A stretch of DNA of 64,000 nucleotides. Source: Sialis fuliginosa (Eukaryota > Arthropoda > Insecta > Megaloptera > Sialidae). The notes beneath the pieces were generated by a model, which saw only the letters and a list, made by a program, of their open reading frames with translations, had not been told where the DNA came from and made no database searches. Shown here in pieces: positions 1 through 12,141 of this stretch. The position numbers were made by a program, and so were the translations under genes. Position 1 is the first letter of the stretch; every line of letters begins with the position of its first letter. The stretch is from assembly GCA_961205875.1 (NCBI GenBank), contig OY540813.1:29483001-29547000 (forward strand), in the 5' to 3' direction.

Positions 1-623
1 AACAATACAACATAATGCACTTAATTGAAAACTGCATAAAAAAAACATCTGTCAAATAAATGCACTGTGATTCTTCGTGCTAAATTCACAATTGTAATAA
101 ATACCGATAAAGAATTCTCATGTGTCATTGGTTAACCATTTAATTTTTATACAATTTTATTAAAAAATATTTATTCGACGTTTTTCTTAATACGCGCTTG
201 AATATTTTTTTGTATATTTTTTTTATTTTTGACAATTTGAATCTAAATTTTTCTGCTATACAAACGTCAAAATGACATTTAAAAATGGCGATTTTTAAAG
301 CAAATTGAGATAAATCTTTTTAAGGGAATATTTTATAACTAACATTGTATTGTGATTATCTTACTCATGATTTTAATAATTTTGAAATGGGACAGTAGTC
401 CTCAAGCCAGACCCAACCAACCAACCAAGTTTTATTTATATCGGTTCAGTGATTCATGAGTTATGCGTGTGACAAAGATTCATGGGACAGATACAGGCAG
501 ACATGGAACGAAAAGTGTTTGTCAATTGATCTGAAACGGAAAGATCAAGTTAATATTTTGAAATCGGAGAACATTTTTTTCTCATATTAAAATGATCACA
601 ATGCTTCTCGTATCTTCGATATT
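1..623 (+). repeat. Dispersed repeat family A, copy 1, cut by window edge
   Basis: This copy shares a series of landmarks with 32345-33033 (+) and 63343-64000 (-): TTGGTTAACCATTTAATTTT near 128, an AACGTCAAAATGACATTT segment near 263, GAAATGGGAC near 384, GAGTTATGCGTGTGACA near 458, and a 3' TCTCGTATCTTCGATATT at about 606-623. It lacks the last bases (GCGAGGAAGC plus A-run) seen in the other copies. It carries no coding capacity and its class is unknown. Confidence 0.75.
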
Positions 624-699
624 AATGGAGTCATAACCAGAATTTTTTATTGAATAAAACAATCCTCTCTACAGCGATTTTATGATTTTAAAATGTTCT

Positions 700-820
700 A
701 AGGAACCCCTCTATTGATCTGTGGTAGGCGGAATACTATAACTTAATTTCTAATTTAAAAAAAATTACAAACTGCGCATATAACAAATTTTTCTATCACA
801 GATCGATAGAGGGGTTCCTT
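700..820. repeat. Short hairpin, 24-bp arms
   Basis: The arms 700-723 and 797-820 are reverse complements with one mismatch (core AGGAACCCCTCTAT / ATAGAGGGGTTCCT). Between them lies about 70 bp of AT-rich spacer. This is a small foldback, possibly a MITE remnant. No TSD was resolved. Confidence 0.7.
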
Positions 821-823
821 ACG

Positions 824-1903
824 AGTGACTATTTTTTTGTCGATATTGATCGAATGGAAGCCGAGATATTCGCGAAAAACCGAACCGCAAACAGGAAAAA
901 TTGATGATTTTCCGGAAAAGTCATAAAAAAATACCGCGCGAAAACGGATCAATCCACAAACTCAATTATGAACTTCTCTTGATCCCTAGAACATTTTACA
1001 ACGTCATCCAGTTTCTTTACGCGACCTCTAACTTAGAATTTTTTTATATTATGTTGGCCCACTACAATAGTTAAATCGAACAATTTATTAAGAATGTTAT
1101 TTTTGTATTATTTAGAGTATTTAGACCTTTTTTCTTTTAATTTTATTTATTATTCAAAAAATGTATCATATGTTTCAGGGGGTGGTTAAGGGTAAACGTA
1201 CCTTTTTTAAATATACAATGCAGGTCAACATAGATACCTAACCAAAACAGTACATATATTTTCTAAAAATGAATATTTTTAAAATCTACAACTAAATTGA
1301 ATGTGGGATTCAATGATGTAAAATCCTTTAGAGTTAAAGGATAGAATATTTTATAGAGCGGAAATAGAGAATATCAGATTTAAATTTATTGTAGCATATT
1401 TTCCATTGTATTACATATTCCATATAATGCAAATATTATCTACAGTTATAAATAACTCAAAATATTAATAGCAATGAAAGAACAATATTGAAATAAAATT
1501 TAATTATATTTTAATTTTGTTTACTCACATTCAAATTTTGTTTCATAACTCAAGAAGTGGACGAATCTTTTAAACTTACACTAAAATGAAACGGACATTT
1601 GAGATTGACGCAATTATTTTATTGAAACTACGTTCTACATATCTCTAATTAACTGATTTTCTTAAACTGAACCTTTTTTTTACTACATTTTTTCACTATT
1701 CGCATTGAAAAGAACAGCGGTTGTGATGAAACGGTCTGAGGTACATAAGTGGTACCTATCAAATATAATTTAATTCAAATTAAACAAAATTTTAATTAAA
1801 TATGTATATGTTGAGATCTATTAAAATATTTAATCTACTATTTGTATTATTACTAATGTAAGTACTTAAGTACTAAATTTTAAAATTTTGTTTCATCAAG
1901 TCT
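824..1903. other. Unannotated AT-rich stretch
   Basis: Nothing recognised on either strand. There is no open frame beyond about 65 codons and no obvious inverted or tandem repeat. Confidence 0.5.
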
Positions 1904-2442
1904 AATAGGCATGATGCCTAATTTTTAAAAACTATTTTATGATCTTATGTGTCTCCTATTTCCAAAAAAATACTTATTTCTGCAGAAAATAAAAGTTGAA
2001 TCACAAAAACTGACTCTTTTAAAACTAATTTTGAATTTGACGCCAAAACGCTCGCAGGTGTCATGGTGCACTTTTGACGTCACGCCTATGTAAAGACTTC
2101 TTGTCAACAATAATAAATCCTTGTTCCATCGCTAACGTTTCTCGGTTTTAGTTTTGGTAACATAAAACTGAGCAAATTGATAATTTAAAAACAAAATAAT
2201 TTATAAACAGTGTAGATATTAATAAAACAAAAATTATGTTTACTTAGCCGTGACGTCATCCACTCTGACTGGTGTTCCATCCAACATGGCGAATTGCTGT
2301 ATTTTGTGTTTTTAGTTTAACAAAAATTATATTAATCTCGCTTTTAATATAAAAATAAATACATTTTTTAGAATCTTTTAACCTAGTTCATTATTTAAAA
2401 TCGTAATTTCAGTGATACTTTGTTAGTGGCATCATGCCTATT
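1904..2442 (+). mobile_element. TIR element with two CRE octamers, copy 1
   Basis: Perfect 15-bp terminal inverted repeats AATAGGCATGATGCC (1904-1918) and its complement (2428-2442) bound a 539-bp non-coding unit. A second copy lies inverted at 26475-26985. Both copies keep two perfect TGACGTCA octamers (here 2075-2082 and 2251-2258) set in an internal inverted repeat, plus an AACATGGCG motif. The TIR is itself nearly palindromic. The superfamily is unknown because no clear TSD is seen. It is a non-autonomous DNA transposon by structure. Confidence 0.75.
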
Positions 2443-2507
2443 GTTTATTCAAATTAAAGTTATTGCAAAATAAGTTCCGCAGTCCTTTAACATGAGCCTA
2501 TTTATTG

Positions 2508-2903
2508 CAGACCCTTGTCGCACCAATTTGCTTTAAAAATATTAGGATTGTAGTAGTGGCATAGACAAACCTACACACTGTCGTTTGACGGAAAACTCAT
2601 AAACAAACGAGAAAACATATTTTATGTACCTATCCAGTTGAATTCAAACGCAACACTAGCGGTAGCTCGGTCGTTAACACTACGGGCTGACAACCGTGAA
2701 TGACCGGGTTCGATCGGATCGTTTTTTGTTTTTTTTTTTTGATAGGTAATAGGTACATATGTTTAAGCAAATTTACAAAGGAATTTCATAATTTTTTTCT
2801 CCTTTGTTTATGAGTTTTCCGTCAAACGTGCAGGTTTGTCTATGTCACTACTCACTACTAAAACCCTAATTTTTTTAAAGCAAATTGATGCGACAAGGAT
2901 CTG
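2508..2903. mobile_element. Inverted-repeat element (396 bp) with tRNA-like centre
   Basis: The ends read CAGACCCTTGTCGCACC on the left and the complement of CAGATCCTTGTCGCATC on the right. The arms 2508-2637 and 2741-2903 stay complementary through a shared ACGGAAAACTCATAAACAAA block, with small gaps. The loop holds a tRNA-like sequence. It is a foldback MITE by structure. No TSD was resolved. Confidence 0.75.
2640..2735 (+). ncRNA. tRNA-like / SINE-like Pol III promoter core
   Basis: TAGCTCGGTCGTTAACACTA resembles a Pol III A box with D-arm, and GGGTTCGATC is a good B box. A CCG/CGG T-arm can form, an ACGG/CCGT anticodon-like stem lies between the boxes, and T-runs follow directly. The acceptor and D stems do not pair properly, so this is not a working tRNA gene. 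It is more likely a tRNA-derived SINE fragment captured in the loop of the inverted repeat. Confidence 0.5.
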
Positions 2904-3811
2904 ATGGTCACCTTGTAAGACATTTTAGTCAATCAATATTTAATTTTTACAATCGACATTAATATTTAAAAACACGCCCGTTTCAATGCACGAACATCTA
3001 CCCGATCCAATGCGTAAGTTACCTTAAAAATTATTACTATTAATTTTTGACTCAAGTATATGCAATACTTAAACTAACAAAAGCGTAATTTATTATTAAA
3101 AAGTATGTAGAATTGTACGTACTAATATACTAATGAATAATCTTACGTACATATTTCTTAAATAAATATTTTTGTTTCAGTTGAAAGATTTACAATTCTG
3201 CGGAGTCATCTGTCAGCAATTATTCAAAATAAGTAAGTTGCATTAGTCAATAAATATTATATAATTCGATTTGACAATTCGAATATTGTCATTAATTTTA
3301 AAACAATATAGCGACGTCAAATATATCCATTAACTGAAAATTTAATGATCATTGGTCTACTAAAATTGTCAAAATGTTTTAACTTATAATAAATATATTG
3401 TCATCTGATGATATATGGATTATAAATTGAACAAGCATTCATTCATAAATCTCTTTTACCATCAGATTGGAAAAATGTACATTAGGAAATACATAATATA
3501 TCGCTTTTTATAACGAAATTAAATAAATTCAATATAAAGAATTTATCGGAATGGTTTCAAGTTTATGTAATGGAAAGGTTAGATTACTTTGAATTGATTT
3601 ATTATTTTTAAAATTGTTATTTTTAATTTAGTTTTTATAAATACATATTCAAAGTTTTTTTTAATTAGTTTATTTTTACAGTAACCATAAAAAATCTAAT
3701 ATAGGATAAAATTATCTTTTCAATAAAGCCAATATCATGGTCATGACCATGATTTTTATCTGTTTTATTTCATTTTAATGTTATATACCTCTAAAAAAAA
3801 CATCCGTTATA
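2904..3811. other. Unannotated AT-rich stretch
   Basis: No gene, repeat pair or structured element was recognised here. The stretch ends at the left arm of the foldback that starts at 3812. Confidence 0.5.
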
Positions 3812-4687
3812 TATCGGTCATTCCATAAATAACTGCACACTTTTTTTTGTTATTGTTACCGTTTTTTTTAATTTTTACATATGTTTTAGTACTAGTTAAA
3901 AAAAGATTTTTAACGGTACTTAAAAATTGAAAAAAAAAAATTCCCCCCCCCCCCCCAAAATATCGACTTTTGAAAATTTGACTTTTTTTTTAAACGAAAT
4001 ATCTCAAAAACTATCAATGATAGCGTAAAAATACAAGGGGTCAATTTTGTAGGAAAATGTATATATATTATTTTTAAAAATATTTTGCTGCACAAAACTT
4101 TTGTTTAAAAATATATATTTTTTATTTATAAAATTTAACTTTTGGAGCACATGTCAACTCTGAATTTTAAAAATAAAAATATATGTTGTGATACGTCAAG
4201 CAGGCGCGCTAAGACTCGCGTGTCGTTACCTAAAAAAATTAATATTTCATCAAGTTTTCATATGTTCATAAATTTTCAAAGTGCTACATACTCTGGAATG
4301 ATTAAGCCACAACATATATTTTTATTTTTAAAATTCAGAGTTGACATGTGCCCCAAATTTTTAGTTAAATTTTATAAATAAAAAATATATATTTAAACAA
4401 AAGTTTTGTGAAGCAACATATTTTTTTAAATAAATTATATATATTTTCCTACAAAATTGAACCCTTGTATTTTTACGCTATCTTTGATAGTTTTTGAGAT
4501 ATTTCGTTTTAAAAAAAAAAGTCAAATTTTCAAAAGTCGATATTTTGGGGGGGGGGGGGGGGATTTTTTTTTTCGATTTTTAAGTACCGTTAAAAATCTT
4601 CTTTTAACTAGTACTAAAGCATATGTAAAAATTAAAAAAATCGGTAACAACAAAAAAAGTGTGCAGTTATTTATGGAATGACCGATA
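3812..4687. mobile_element. Long foldback element (876 bp)
   Basis: The left end TATCGGTCATTCCATAAATA continues into AACTGCACAC and is matched by the exact reverse complement at 4659-4687. Complementarity extends inward for about 370 bp per arm, including a C14 tract (about 3944-3957) opposite a G14 tract (about 4548-4562). The centre, about 4180-4310, is unique. Short frames read through the arms are mirror artefacts. A TA duplication is possible but ambiguous. Confidence 0.85.
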
Positions 4688-7017
4688 TACATAATACATA
4701 TACAATTTAAATGGAATATTTTGAAACCATTCAGGATCTGAAATTCGTATTGCTCATTAAAAGTTTGTGGATGGTGTACGCTCAAATTATTCACCCGGAA
4801 ACTTATTTCACAACATGTCTATAGTTCGATTGTATGTCACCATAAAAAAGGTTAATCTACCCACTACTGACAGAACTTGAAGTTATGTGAATGTGTTGTA
4901 TTAGAAACTCAAGGAAGCGTGAACTATTTTCCTTGGATAGAAATACAGGTGCGGAAATAAATTTCAAAGACATTATTTAACGTGATAATATCACATTGAC
5001 ATCTTGGTAATGATTTTGTACCATAAAAGTTCATGTTCATTTTGTTCTAATTACGATTTATCATTAATTATATTTTACTTAAGGATGTAGATTGTATGTT
5101 AAACGATGTGAAAAATTCACTTTAAAAACATGTAGGAATGTTTAATGTGTTTTTACGCTACATAAACAGTAAACACTAATATTAATTATGTTAAAACATA
5201 TTTCCTTTTTTAATTTTAACTAAAAAATTAATGTTATCATAATAAGAAAACTTTTAGTTGTGATTGTCATTTAAATTCAACTGTTAGAAAAAAAACATGA
5301 AGTATTTTATTGCCATAAATAATAGAAATTAAAATTAAAAATTGTTTAGGATATACAAACGCAATAAAAATATTAATAGGTTTAGTTGTTTATATGCTAA
5401 AATATCTTTAAAAATTTAACTATTAAACGTGTCAACTTCCCATCTAATTGGTTAAACTCAAATTTTAGTTTTTTAAGAAACATTTGTTAATTTGTAGTGG
5501 TAAGTGGGGTATTACGACCACCTAAGAAAAAAATCAAATAAATTAAAACCTAAGTAAGAAACCAATAGCATAGAATACTCACGAACAGTGAGATAATTAA
5601 AGCTAATTGATACAAAAGTCGCAGCGAAATCCTCTGGATGTACTGATACGTTTATGAAAAGGTTCCCAAAATTTCATCAATATATTAATTTTTTGATTTC
5701 ATCCATTCTGTAGATACTTAGAAAATAAATTATATAATTGTTATTACAACGTTATTCAATAATATACCTACCCTCGTCAAAAAATAGGGTTAAAAAATCA
5801 TCTTTCAGAGCTACAAATTGAAAATTAATTCATTTTCCAAAGAGTTACAGTAGTCTACTGCAATAAGTTTTATACTTCTTTAAAGTATTTGTATTTGGAT
5901 TGTTTCGATAGATAGGTTAGGGTTTATACCTTTTTAGGATACTCATATTACGGTCGGCTCTAAACAATTTTAGGACCTTTCCATAAGAAAGCCAGCAATG
6001 AAGTATATAGTGACGTCTTAAATTTTGTTCGATGTTAAAACTTGACCATTTTAAAAGTTTACTTCAATTCAATACAAACATAAGATAAATGCTTAGATAT
6101 AAAAAAATACTAGATAAAAATCGATGGGCCTACTGGCCCCATACAGCCCTGGTCTAAATTATGATTGGTTAATACTGGAAATCGATAACACTTGTTAATG
6201 GTAAACCCTATACCAAATTTTATAAATTTATCACTATGGGTTTTCAAGATATTAAATAAAAACCAATTTTGAATAAAATCTTTGGAGGGCTGTAACCCCT
6301 TCACAAAAAATGTCCGAACACATGTTCATATAATGTTTTTTGCTTAAAATATATTTCTTAATTTACTGTTTAAGTTTGGCACGACAGTGCTGTATCACTC
6401 TGTATATTATATTTATTACAATATTTATTTAATATTTTAATACGACAATTTTATCATGATTAGCGGAAACATATAAATATTTTTTTAGGAATATTGTAAC
6501 CACTTAATTAATTTGATGAGAATATTTCATATAATCTAAATTAAATAATTAAATTTTACTGAATGAACATATTATAAATTGTTCTCTCTTATTTAATCAT
6601 GAAAATAAATACAAAGAGCATTATCGAGAGAAAAGCACTTTGATATTCAATCCGCAAATCATTCACCCATCAATGTTCAATTAATTTTTGTTCTTGGAAT
6701 GTTTTGAATAATTTTACGATGTAAATTACATTTGAGAGTTTCAAAACTGTTTCACTAATGAGTTAAATCACGTGTACACAAAACCACCACCACTCCAAGC
6801 GCCTGCAGTTTTTACTCTCGGTTTCGGAAAACCTAAATCGACATACAAAAACGTTTTTCATGTACATGAACTTGTTTTGTTTTTTACGCATGGAAATAAG
6901 CACTATCATTTTTAAATTATTTTGCATTTAATGCACTGTTAATGAAACAAAATACATGAATTTTAAAATTATTTTGAATTCATTTATTTTTGTAGTATTC
7001 AGTATATTATTATGCGA
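4688..7017. other. Longest blank stretch in the window (2.3 kb)
   Basis: Only AT-rich anonymous sequence is seen, with frames of at most 64 codons and no recognisable motif. GGGCCTACTGGCCCC near 6125 is a short hairpin with no other support. Confidence 0.45.
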
Positions 7018-7125
7018 ATCAGTGGCATAGTAAAGGGGGGAACGACCCCCCCCCCCCGAAAATTTCTGTGTTTTAAAAAACATATGTTTTGAGAAAACTT
7101 CAGTTCCAAATACTATGCCACTGAT
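7018..7125. mobile_element. Mini-MITE, 108 bp, perfect 15-bp TIRs
   Basis: ATCAGTGGCATAGTA (7018-7032) and its exact complement (7111-7125) enclose G- and C-homopolymer tracts. The CAGTGGC start resembles the ends of many insect DNA elements. It has no coding capacity. Confidence 0.7.
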
Positions 7126-7540
7126 GTAAATTATTTATTATTAAGTAAATTTCAAAGGACCCCGCACAAAATTAAGATTTGACTTTAGGTTGAAATTTTT
7201 TGTTATTTGGGAAAATGATAGATCACAGCGTACTGATCAAAAGTTGTATTGGGTGCAGCCTACGAATTAAACTGTCCTGGTCGGCACAAGACATCATACA
7301 GAATAAATTATTTAAATTAACACTTTCTATTAAGAAATTGAATATAAGCTACATTACATTTATTGTTATTTTTGTTAATGTTTGAGATATATTTTAATTC
7401 TATTCTGTGATTTTATTTCAAATGTTTTATTACATTTCTTTTTATAGTTAGATTTTTTTATTATTAAAGTTATCTTAATTTAATAGTTTCAATAATTTAA
7501 TATAAATATTATGGATAGTGTACAAACGTGTAGTAAATAA

Positions 7541-7930
7541 CTACACAGGTGGGTGCGTGATTTTGAAGGTCGCTCAGAATCACGCACAGAGTACACAGAC
7601 AGACGGATATCGGTAGCGGCAACAGGCAAAGTGTTTGTTATTTTCGTGAAAAAAAGTTGTGATCACAAACCTATTTTTTTGTTTTATTTTGCAAACCTGA
7701 TTGTGGAGACAATCACCGCAGTGCCGTAGGAGGGGAACTACAGCTAAAAGAAAAGAACGCGTGTAGGTTTTGGCCCCCATTACCCGAAAAGGACCAAATG
7801 GCGTCCAACAATTTAAATAAATGTATAGTGTAAATAGTGTAAATAAAAACTGTAAATAAAAAAAACGAAAAGAAAATCGCGTTGCGCTCACTCAAAACCT
7901 GGACCACTTCCACCTCCACTGAGCTAGAGG
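7541..7930. other. GC-richer island of unknown origin
   Basis: Base composition shifts to near 45% GC compared with the neighbours. It carries a run of TGTAAATA repeats near 7820-7860 and AATAAA-like signals. Overlapping minus-strand frames of 68 and 103 codons show no domain that I recognise. It could be the tail of a retroelement or a decayed exon/UTR; I cannot decide. Confidence 0.35.
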
Positions 7931-8315
7931 CACCCCAGGCGGAAAGACAGTTTTTATTATAAATCGGTATAATAATTTTTCGGTTTAAGAAAAATGTTGT
8001 TTTGCGTTATGGTTACTTATTGATTTGATATTTCAACAGTTTAATAATAAATGCTTTTATTTTCATAGATAACTAAATTATTCATATTTTTAAAATTATT
8101 TTTAAATAAAAATAATTATTTTTTGGTCAATTCATAAAAGATACAAAGAAAGAATAGTACATAAATTATAGAAAATAACTTTTTTTTTAAACTTTTTTTT
8201 CTGTTATGAACCATTTGAAATAAAATTTAAAAAAATGATTAATTTCTTACACAATATTTTTTTGAAATATGATTACAACAAAAATTATAGGTAATAATAT
8301 TCGCTAAACTTTAAA

Positions 8316-8440
8316 ACCTTAAGTTTAAAATTTCATGTTTGTAAGTCTCACCGTTATGGCTGTAAAGCATTCACAGACATACAGACGTCATTGAGATAAT
8401 GATTGTACGTCGTTCAGGGACCCTCGAAACGTGTAATTCT
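8316..8440 (+). repeat. Dispersed repeat family H, copy 1
   Basis: This 125-bp stretch matches 39482-39610 in reverse orientation through CTTAAGTTTAAAATTTCATG, GTCTCACCGTTATGGCTGTA and GGGACCCTCGAAACGTGTA. The ends are undefined and no coding is seen. Confidence 0.7.
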
Positions 8441-8658
8441 GTTAAAATCTTAAATTCAAGTTTTTTCATGATCACTATACTTTATTACAATACATTTAAT
8501 TTTCATATATTTTGAAAAAAGTAAAAACAATTTCCGCTGTAAATGTCCCTTGACCTAAATCCCTTTAATATGACCTCCTTGTTCGACAAGACCTGCTATG
8601 TTCAACCCATTAAAAACATTTCGACCTTCTTTATGTTACAATTTATAATTAAACTACA

Positions 8659-8846
8659 AAATAAAAACAATTTGTTTGTTTAAACATCAAAATTTATTTA
8701 AGAAAAAGTAATCACAAGCTTACGAATTCACAGAATCATCCTCAGGTTTATAGAAAAGCCTGAGGATGAATCTGTGAATTCGAAATCTTGCGATTACTTT
8801 TTCTGAAATAAATTTTGATGTTTAAACAAACAAATTGTTTTTATTT
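8659..8846. mobile_element. Foldback built from two inverted tails
   Basis: The arms, about 8659-8745 and 8759-8846, mirror each other from AAATAAAAACAATTTG inward to CCTGAGGATGA. A lone right arm sits at 16552-16640. The CTGAGGATGA...CGAAA wording resembles the 3' ends of some retroelements, which suggests two tail-to-tail copies, but the class is not proven. Confidence 0.7.
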
Positions 8847-8973
8847 ATATTAACGTAGTATATTATTAAACTATAAAATACATACATAGGAAATGGATCC
8901 AGTCGACAAAAATAGGTGAAAAAGAATAATGCACGTTAAATAATTTTCTACATTTTGTATTAACAAAAAAAAA

Positions 8974-9033
8974 AAACTAGTAAATTTATTTATTACAATT
9001 AATTATAATTGTAATAAATAAATTTACTAGTTT
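8974..9033. repeat. Perfect 60-bp palindrome
   Basis: The arms 8974-9001 and 9006-9033 are exact reverse complements (28 bp each) around a 4-bp ATTA spacer. They begin AAACTAGTAAATTTATTTAT. No flanking duplication is visible. Confidence 0.9.
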
Positions 9034-10399
9034 GTCGTAATATAAACAAGAGAGTTAATATTTCAATATATTCGAAATAACATTGATTTCCCTATAAGTT
9101 TCGTATGTTATAATTAAAAAAGAATACAAAAATAAATTAAATTAAGTTAATTTCAAAAAAGAAGAAAACAATTAGATGTTAATTAAACATATAAAGAGAT
9201 AATAAAAAAATCAAAGAAAAGGTGGATGAAAATCCCTTATTATTATCTGAAAGCAAAACGCCTAGCCTCCTTTGTAACATCAAAGTTCCAAAGTCTTTTT
9301 TCTTTTTCATTTTCTTCTCTGTTTATTTTTTGGTTCGCAATCAGTGTTTGATTACCTCTTGATCTTTTTATGAGCATTAATTTTTTTCTTTTATGTTAAA
9401 GACGATATTTAAACTTACATCGAAGTACAAAAACTTATACGTCATTGAATATATTTCCGGTGTATGATTTGCTTCATTTGCTTATATGTTTATACGAATA
9501 AATGATTTCCTATTTCAAACATATAGTAAGTATTTTTTTGTTATTTATTGTAATGAACTATAAATAAAATTTATGAACTACCTTCTTTATTATTCTATTG
9601 CTTCTGAGTTACCAGTATCTGATGTATAATGTACAACTATTATTTATATTTTACAATATCTTCAAACGCAGAAATAATGATAAGTTTATAGTGTGGAAAG
9701 CAATAAGTAGTCTATAATAAGTTTTTTTTCCGAGCAAATACTATTAAAAATGTAGTATATCTATGCAGTTTTATTAAAAATACTTACATAATAATTATTT
9801 TTATTTGTAAACCATGTTAAAATGTAATATAAGTTTTAATCTCTACATTTTATAAAGTATGTGACTAATTTATCAATGCTTAGCCCAAATCTATAGACGT
9901 AGGAACGTGATTTTTTTGGAAATCTTCCTTTTATGACGTAAGCGTCCACTAGGATTGGATTTTCCGAAATTCAATCTCTAAAATGAACTACTGAATTTAA
10001 ACATTGCTAATTATATAAATAAAAAATAACGGAAAATAACGTTTTTAGAGTAATAAAATAAAGAACGACATTTTTGACATTTTTTTAGATAGGTTTATCA
10101 CTTTTATTTTATAAAAATTTAGAAATGTATTCAAACTATATAACATACGTATATATTTAGAAATATCAATCAAATGTGCCCACTACTATGCTATGGGCTA
10201 TGGCATGTGACATGATTTCTATTGGTAATATTGTACGTGACATATATACGAGTACATAGGTCCACACTCCACATACTATACCATTTACCTGCAATAAGAT
10301 ACTTTAGAGAAAATGTAGAAATATAAAAAATGTTTATTTTAATCTAATAAAACGTGGTAAGTTATTCTCGTAAAAAAATGTTCAAAATTTCGAAATTAT
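9034..10399. other. Unannotated AT-rich stretch
   Basis: I see no feature. Frames are short and interrupted, and no repeat partner was found elsewhere in the window. Confidence 0.45.
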
Positions 10400-10612
10400 T
10401 AGAATAAGATTACTTAATAAAAATTATAGGTTCCTATTTAAAAAAATAAAGTTGACCATCAAATATCCTTGAAAGCCCCGTTAAAAAAAAATAAAAATAT
10501 TACAATCGGTTACCTCCTCACAGCCAAACATTTGTTATGGTTATATATATGTTATATGCCATGGTTCTGAGATAAAAATCTGTAACACTTTAAATGTCCC
10601 AACCTGTATATA
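10400..10612 (+). repeat. Solo right arm of foldback family B
   Basis: It matches the right half of the foldback at 55378-56189: TATAGGTTCCTATTTAAAAA, then CAAATATCCTTGAA, then TCTGAGATAAAAATCTGTAA and a final CCTGTATA terminus. The left arm is missing. Confidence 0.75.
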
Positions 10613-10951
10613 TGTAACCTGAAGAAATTATACATTCGAAAATTTAATAAACTTTGATTAATATTGTCATTATTTTAATTAATTACAATGTAACTAAGTT
10701 TTACAGGATTTGTAACGCGTTACAAAATAATGTCTCACATAAATTCAAAGGCCCATTCAAGAAGTAATCCAAACTAATACGACCATAAGTAAAATGGACA
10801 ATAAATTAAACCGTCATCATCCTTTGCTATAAACCCTACAAGATAGTAACAATTTATATTTTTCACTTACTGTACTGTAATTGTCAACAAAACAGATGCC
10901 ATTTTAAATAATAAACCATACACGGGAAAAATATTCGAGCATAGCTTATAG

Positions 10952-11570
10952 CAGCGATTTCTAGCCTAGGAAGCGCACCTCCCTAGGGAGGCGCGAAAAG
11001 TTTAACAGAAGTGTAATTTTCATAATTTAACATTTATATTATATAAAAAATATATATAAATAAATAAACTTTTATAACATAACATTATTTTTTTATATAT
11101 TACCTGTTCTTGAAAGGCACGTTACTGTGTAGTTTTACACTGACAATTATTGAAAAGGAAAAGCTGATAGAATTATCATGCTATACCTACTTCAAACAAA
11201 AATTTCAGAGTGAAACGCTAGTTCCATTTTGGTTGAATCGAAGTGAAGTATATGTATAATACTTCAAGCAAAGCAATGCAAGTACTGCTGCCATTCGTAA
11301 CATCATATTTATGCGAAGCGGGATTTTCTGCATTGGTTGTAATGAAATCCAAATATCGAGACCGTTTAGTAGTAGAAAAATAGATTCGAGTAGCATTATC
11401 TTCAATGGTACCTAGATTTAATAAAGTTTGTGCTAATAAACAAGCACATTCATCTATCAATTACGTTTTTTTAATTTTTTGTAATACCTAACACATTTTG
11501 TACCTTTTTAAAAAGTATCTTTATTATTTTATAAAAAAGGGCGTAGTAACATAAAGTTTGGAAACTACTG
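10952..11570 (+). mobile_element. Decayed, internally deleted hAT transposon
   Basis: The left end CAGCGATTTCTAG and right end TTTGGAAACTACTG form a degenerate TIR of the CAGTGGTTTCCAAA hAT type. Imperfect 8-bp flanks GCTTATAG and GTTTACAG (6 of 8 identical, with the hAT-like A at position 7) support an old 8-bp TSD. It contains the C-terminal end of a transposase in the sense direction. Confidence 0.7.
11252..11473 (+). pseudogene. hAT transposase C-terminal (dimerisation) remnant
   Basis: The frame through 11252-11473 reads LLPFVTSYLCEAGFSAL, then KSKYRDRL, one in-frame stop, then IRVALSSMVPRFNKVCANKQ. This is the signature hAT C-terminal dimerisation block: a hydrophobic stretch followed by CE.GFS.L, K.KYR.RL and LR.ALS...PR...L...KQ. 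An upstream W-containing segment lies in another frame. In working hAT elements this domain lets the transposase assemble on its TIRs. With a stop, a frameshift and most of the catalytic core missing, this copy cannot be functional. It resembles ZBED/FAM200-like hAT relatives. Confidence 0.8.
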
Positions 11571-11920
11571 GTTTACAGTGTGGCTCGTGACAGCATTGTT
11601 TCAGAATATTAAACTGTAAAATTTACAAACCTGAGGACAGTGAGAATTTTCTAAAATATAAATGTGTATTTCACAATAAACAAAAATAAAGATAAGTGTA
11701 ATTTTTGACCAGGTGGCATCTGAATTAGCTAAAATGATTCCTCACATTGTAAAATTTACTGATCAATCGATTATAAAATTATAAACGAAATATGTTAAAT
11801 ATATAATTTAATAGTCTGCTATCCGTTAACAATACAAATTAACTTGATTGCCAGGGAAAAAATTTTAGATCTGAAGTGATCAAATCAGATTTTGATAGAT
11901 TTGCAGTTTGAGACTCATAT

Positions 11921-12141
11921 TTTTTCACTGGTTTTTGATCTTTGGAGACCTGTAAAGATCTACAACGACGTACAAAGATCTCTAAAGATCGTTATAGATC
12001 GTAATAGAGATTCAAACGTTGAAAATTAATTCATTTTAAAAGTTACAACTATCTTCAGTGATCTTTATAGATCGTTGTAGATCTTTGTAAATCGTTGTAG
12101 ATATTTGCAGATCTCCATAGATCAAAAACCAGTGAAGAAAA
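11921..12141. mobile_element. Inverted-repeat element dense in GATC motifs
   Basis: The ends share TTCACTGGTTTTTGATCT in inverted orientation (11925 and about 12133). Both arms are built from a loosely repeated 13-14-bp unit of the type AGATCTACAACG. GATC occurs about ten times within the element and a few more times just outside. TSD unresolved. The layout, TIR plus short subterminal motif arrays, recalls the hAT MITEs further along. Confidence 0.65.

Noticed and set aside
7790-7820. TGGCGTCCAAC as a possible primer-binding site of an LTR element
   Set aside because: No pair of direct terminal repeats and no gag or pol similarity nearby.
8746-8800. Hammerhead-ribozyme-like core (CTGAGGA ... 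GAAA) in the foldback arm, and CTGACGA ... GAAA at 16554
   Set aside because: An extra base separates CTGANGA from the stem II candidate, stem II is only 4 bp and no stem III/UH arrangement could be drawn.
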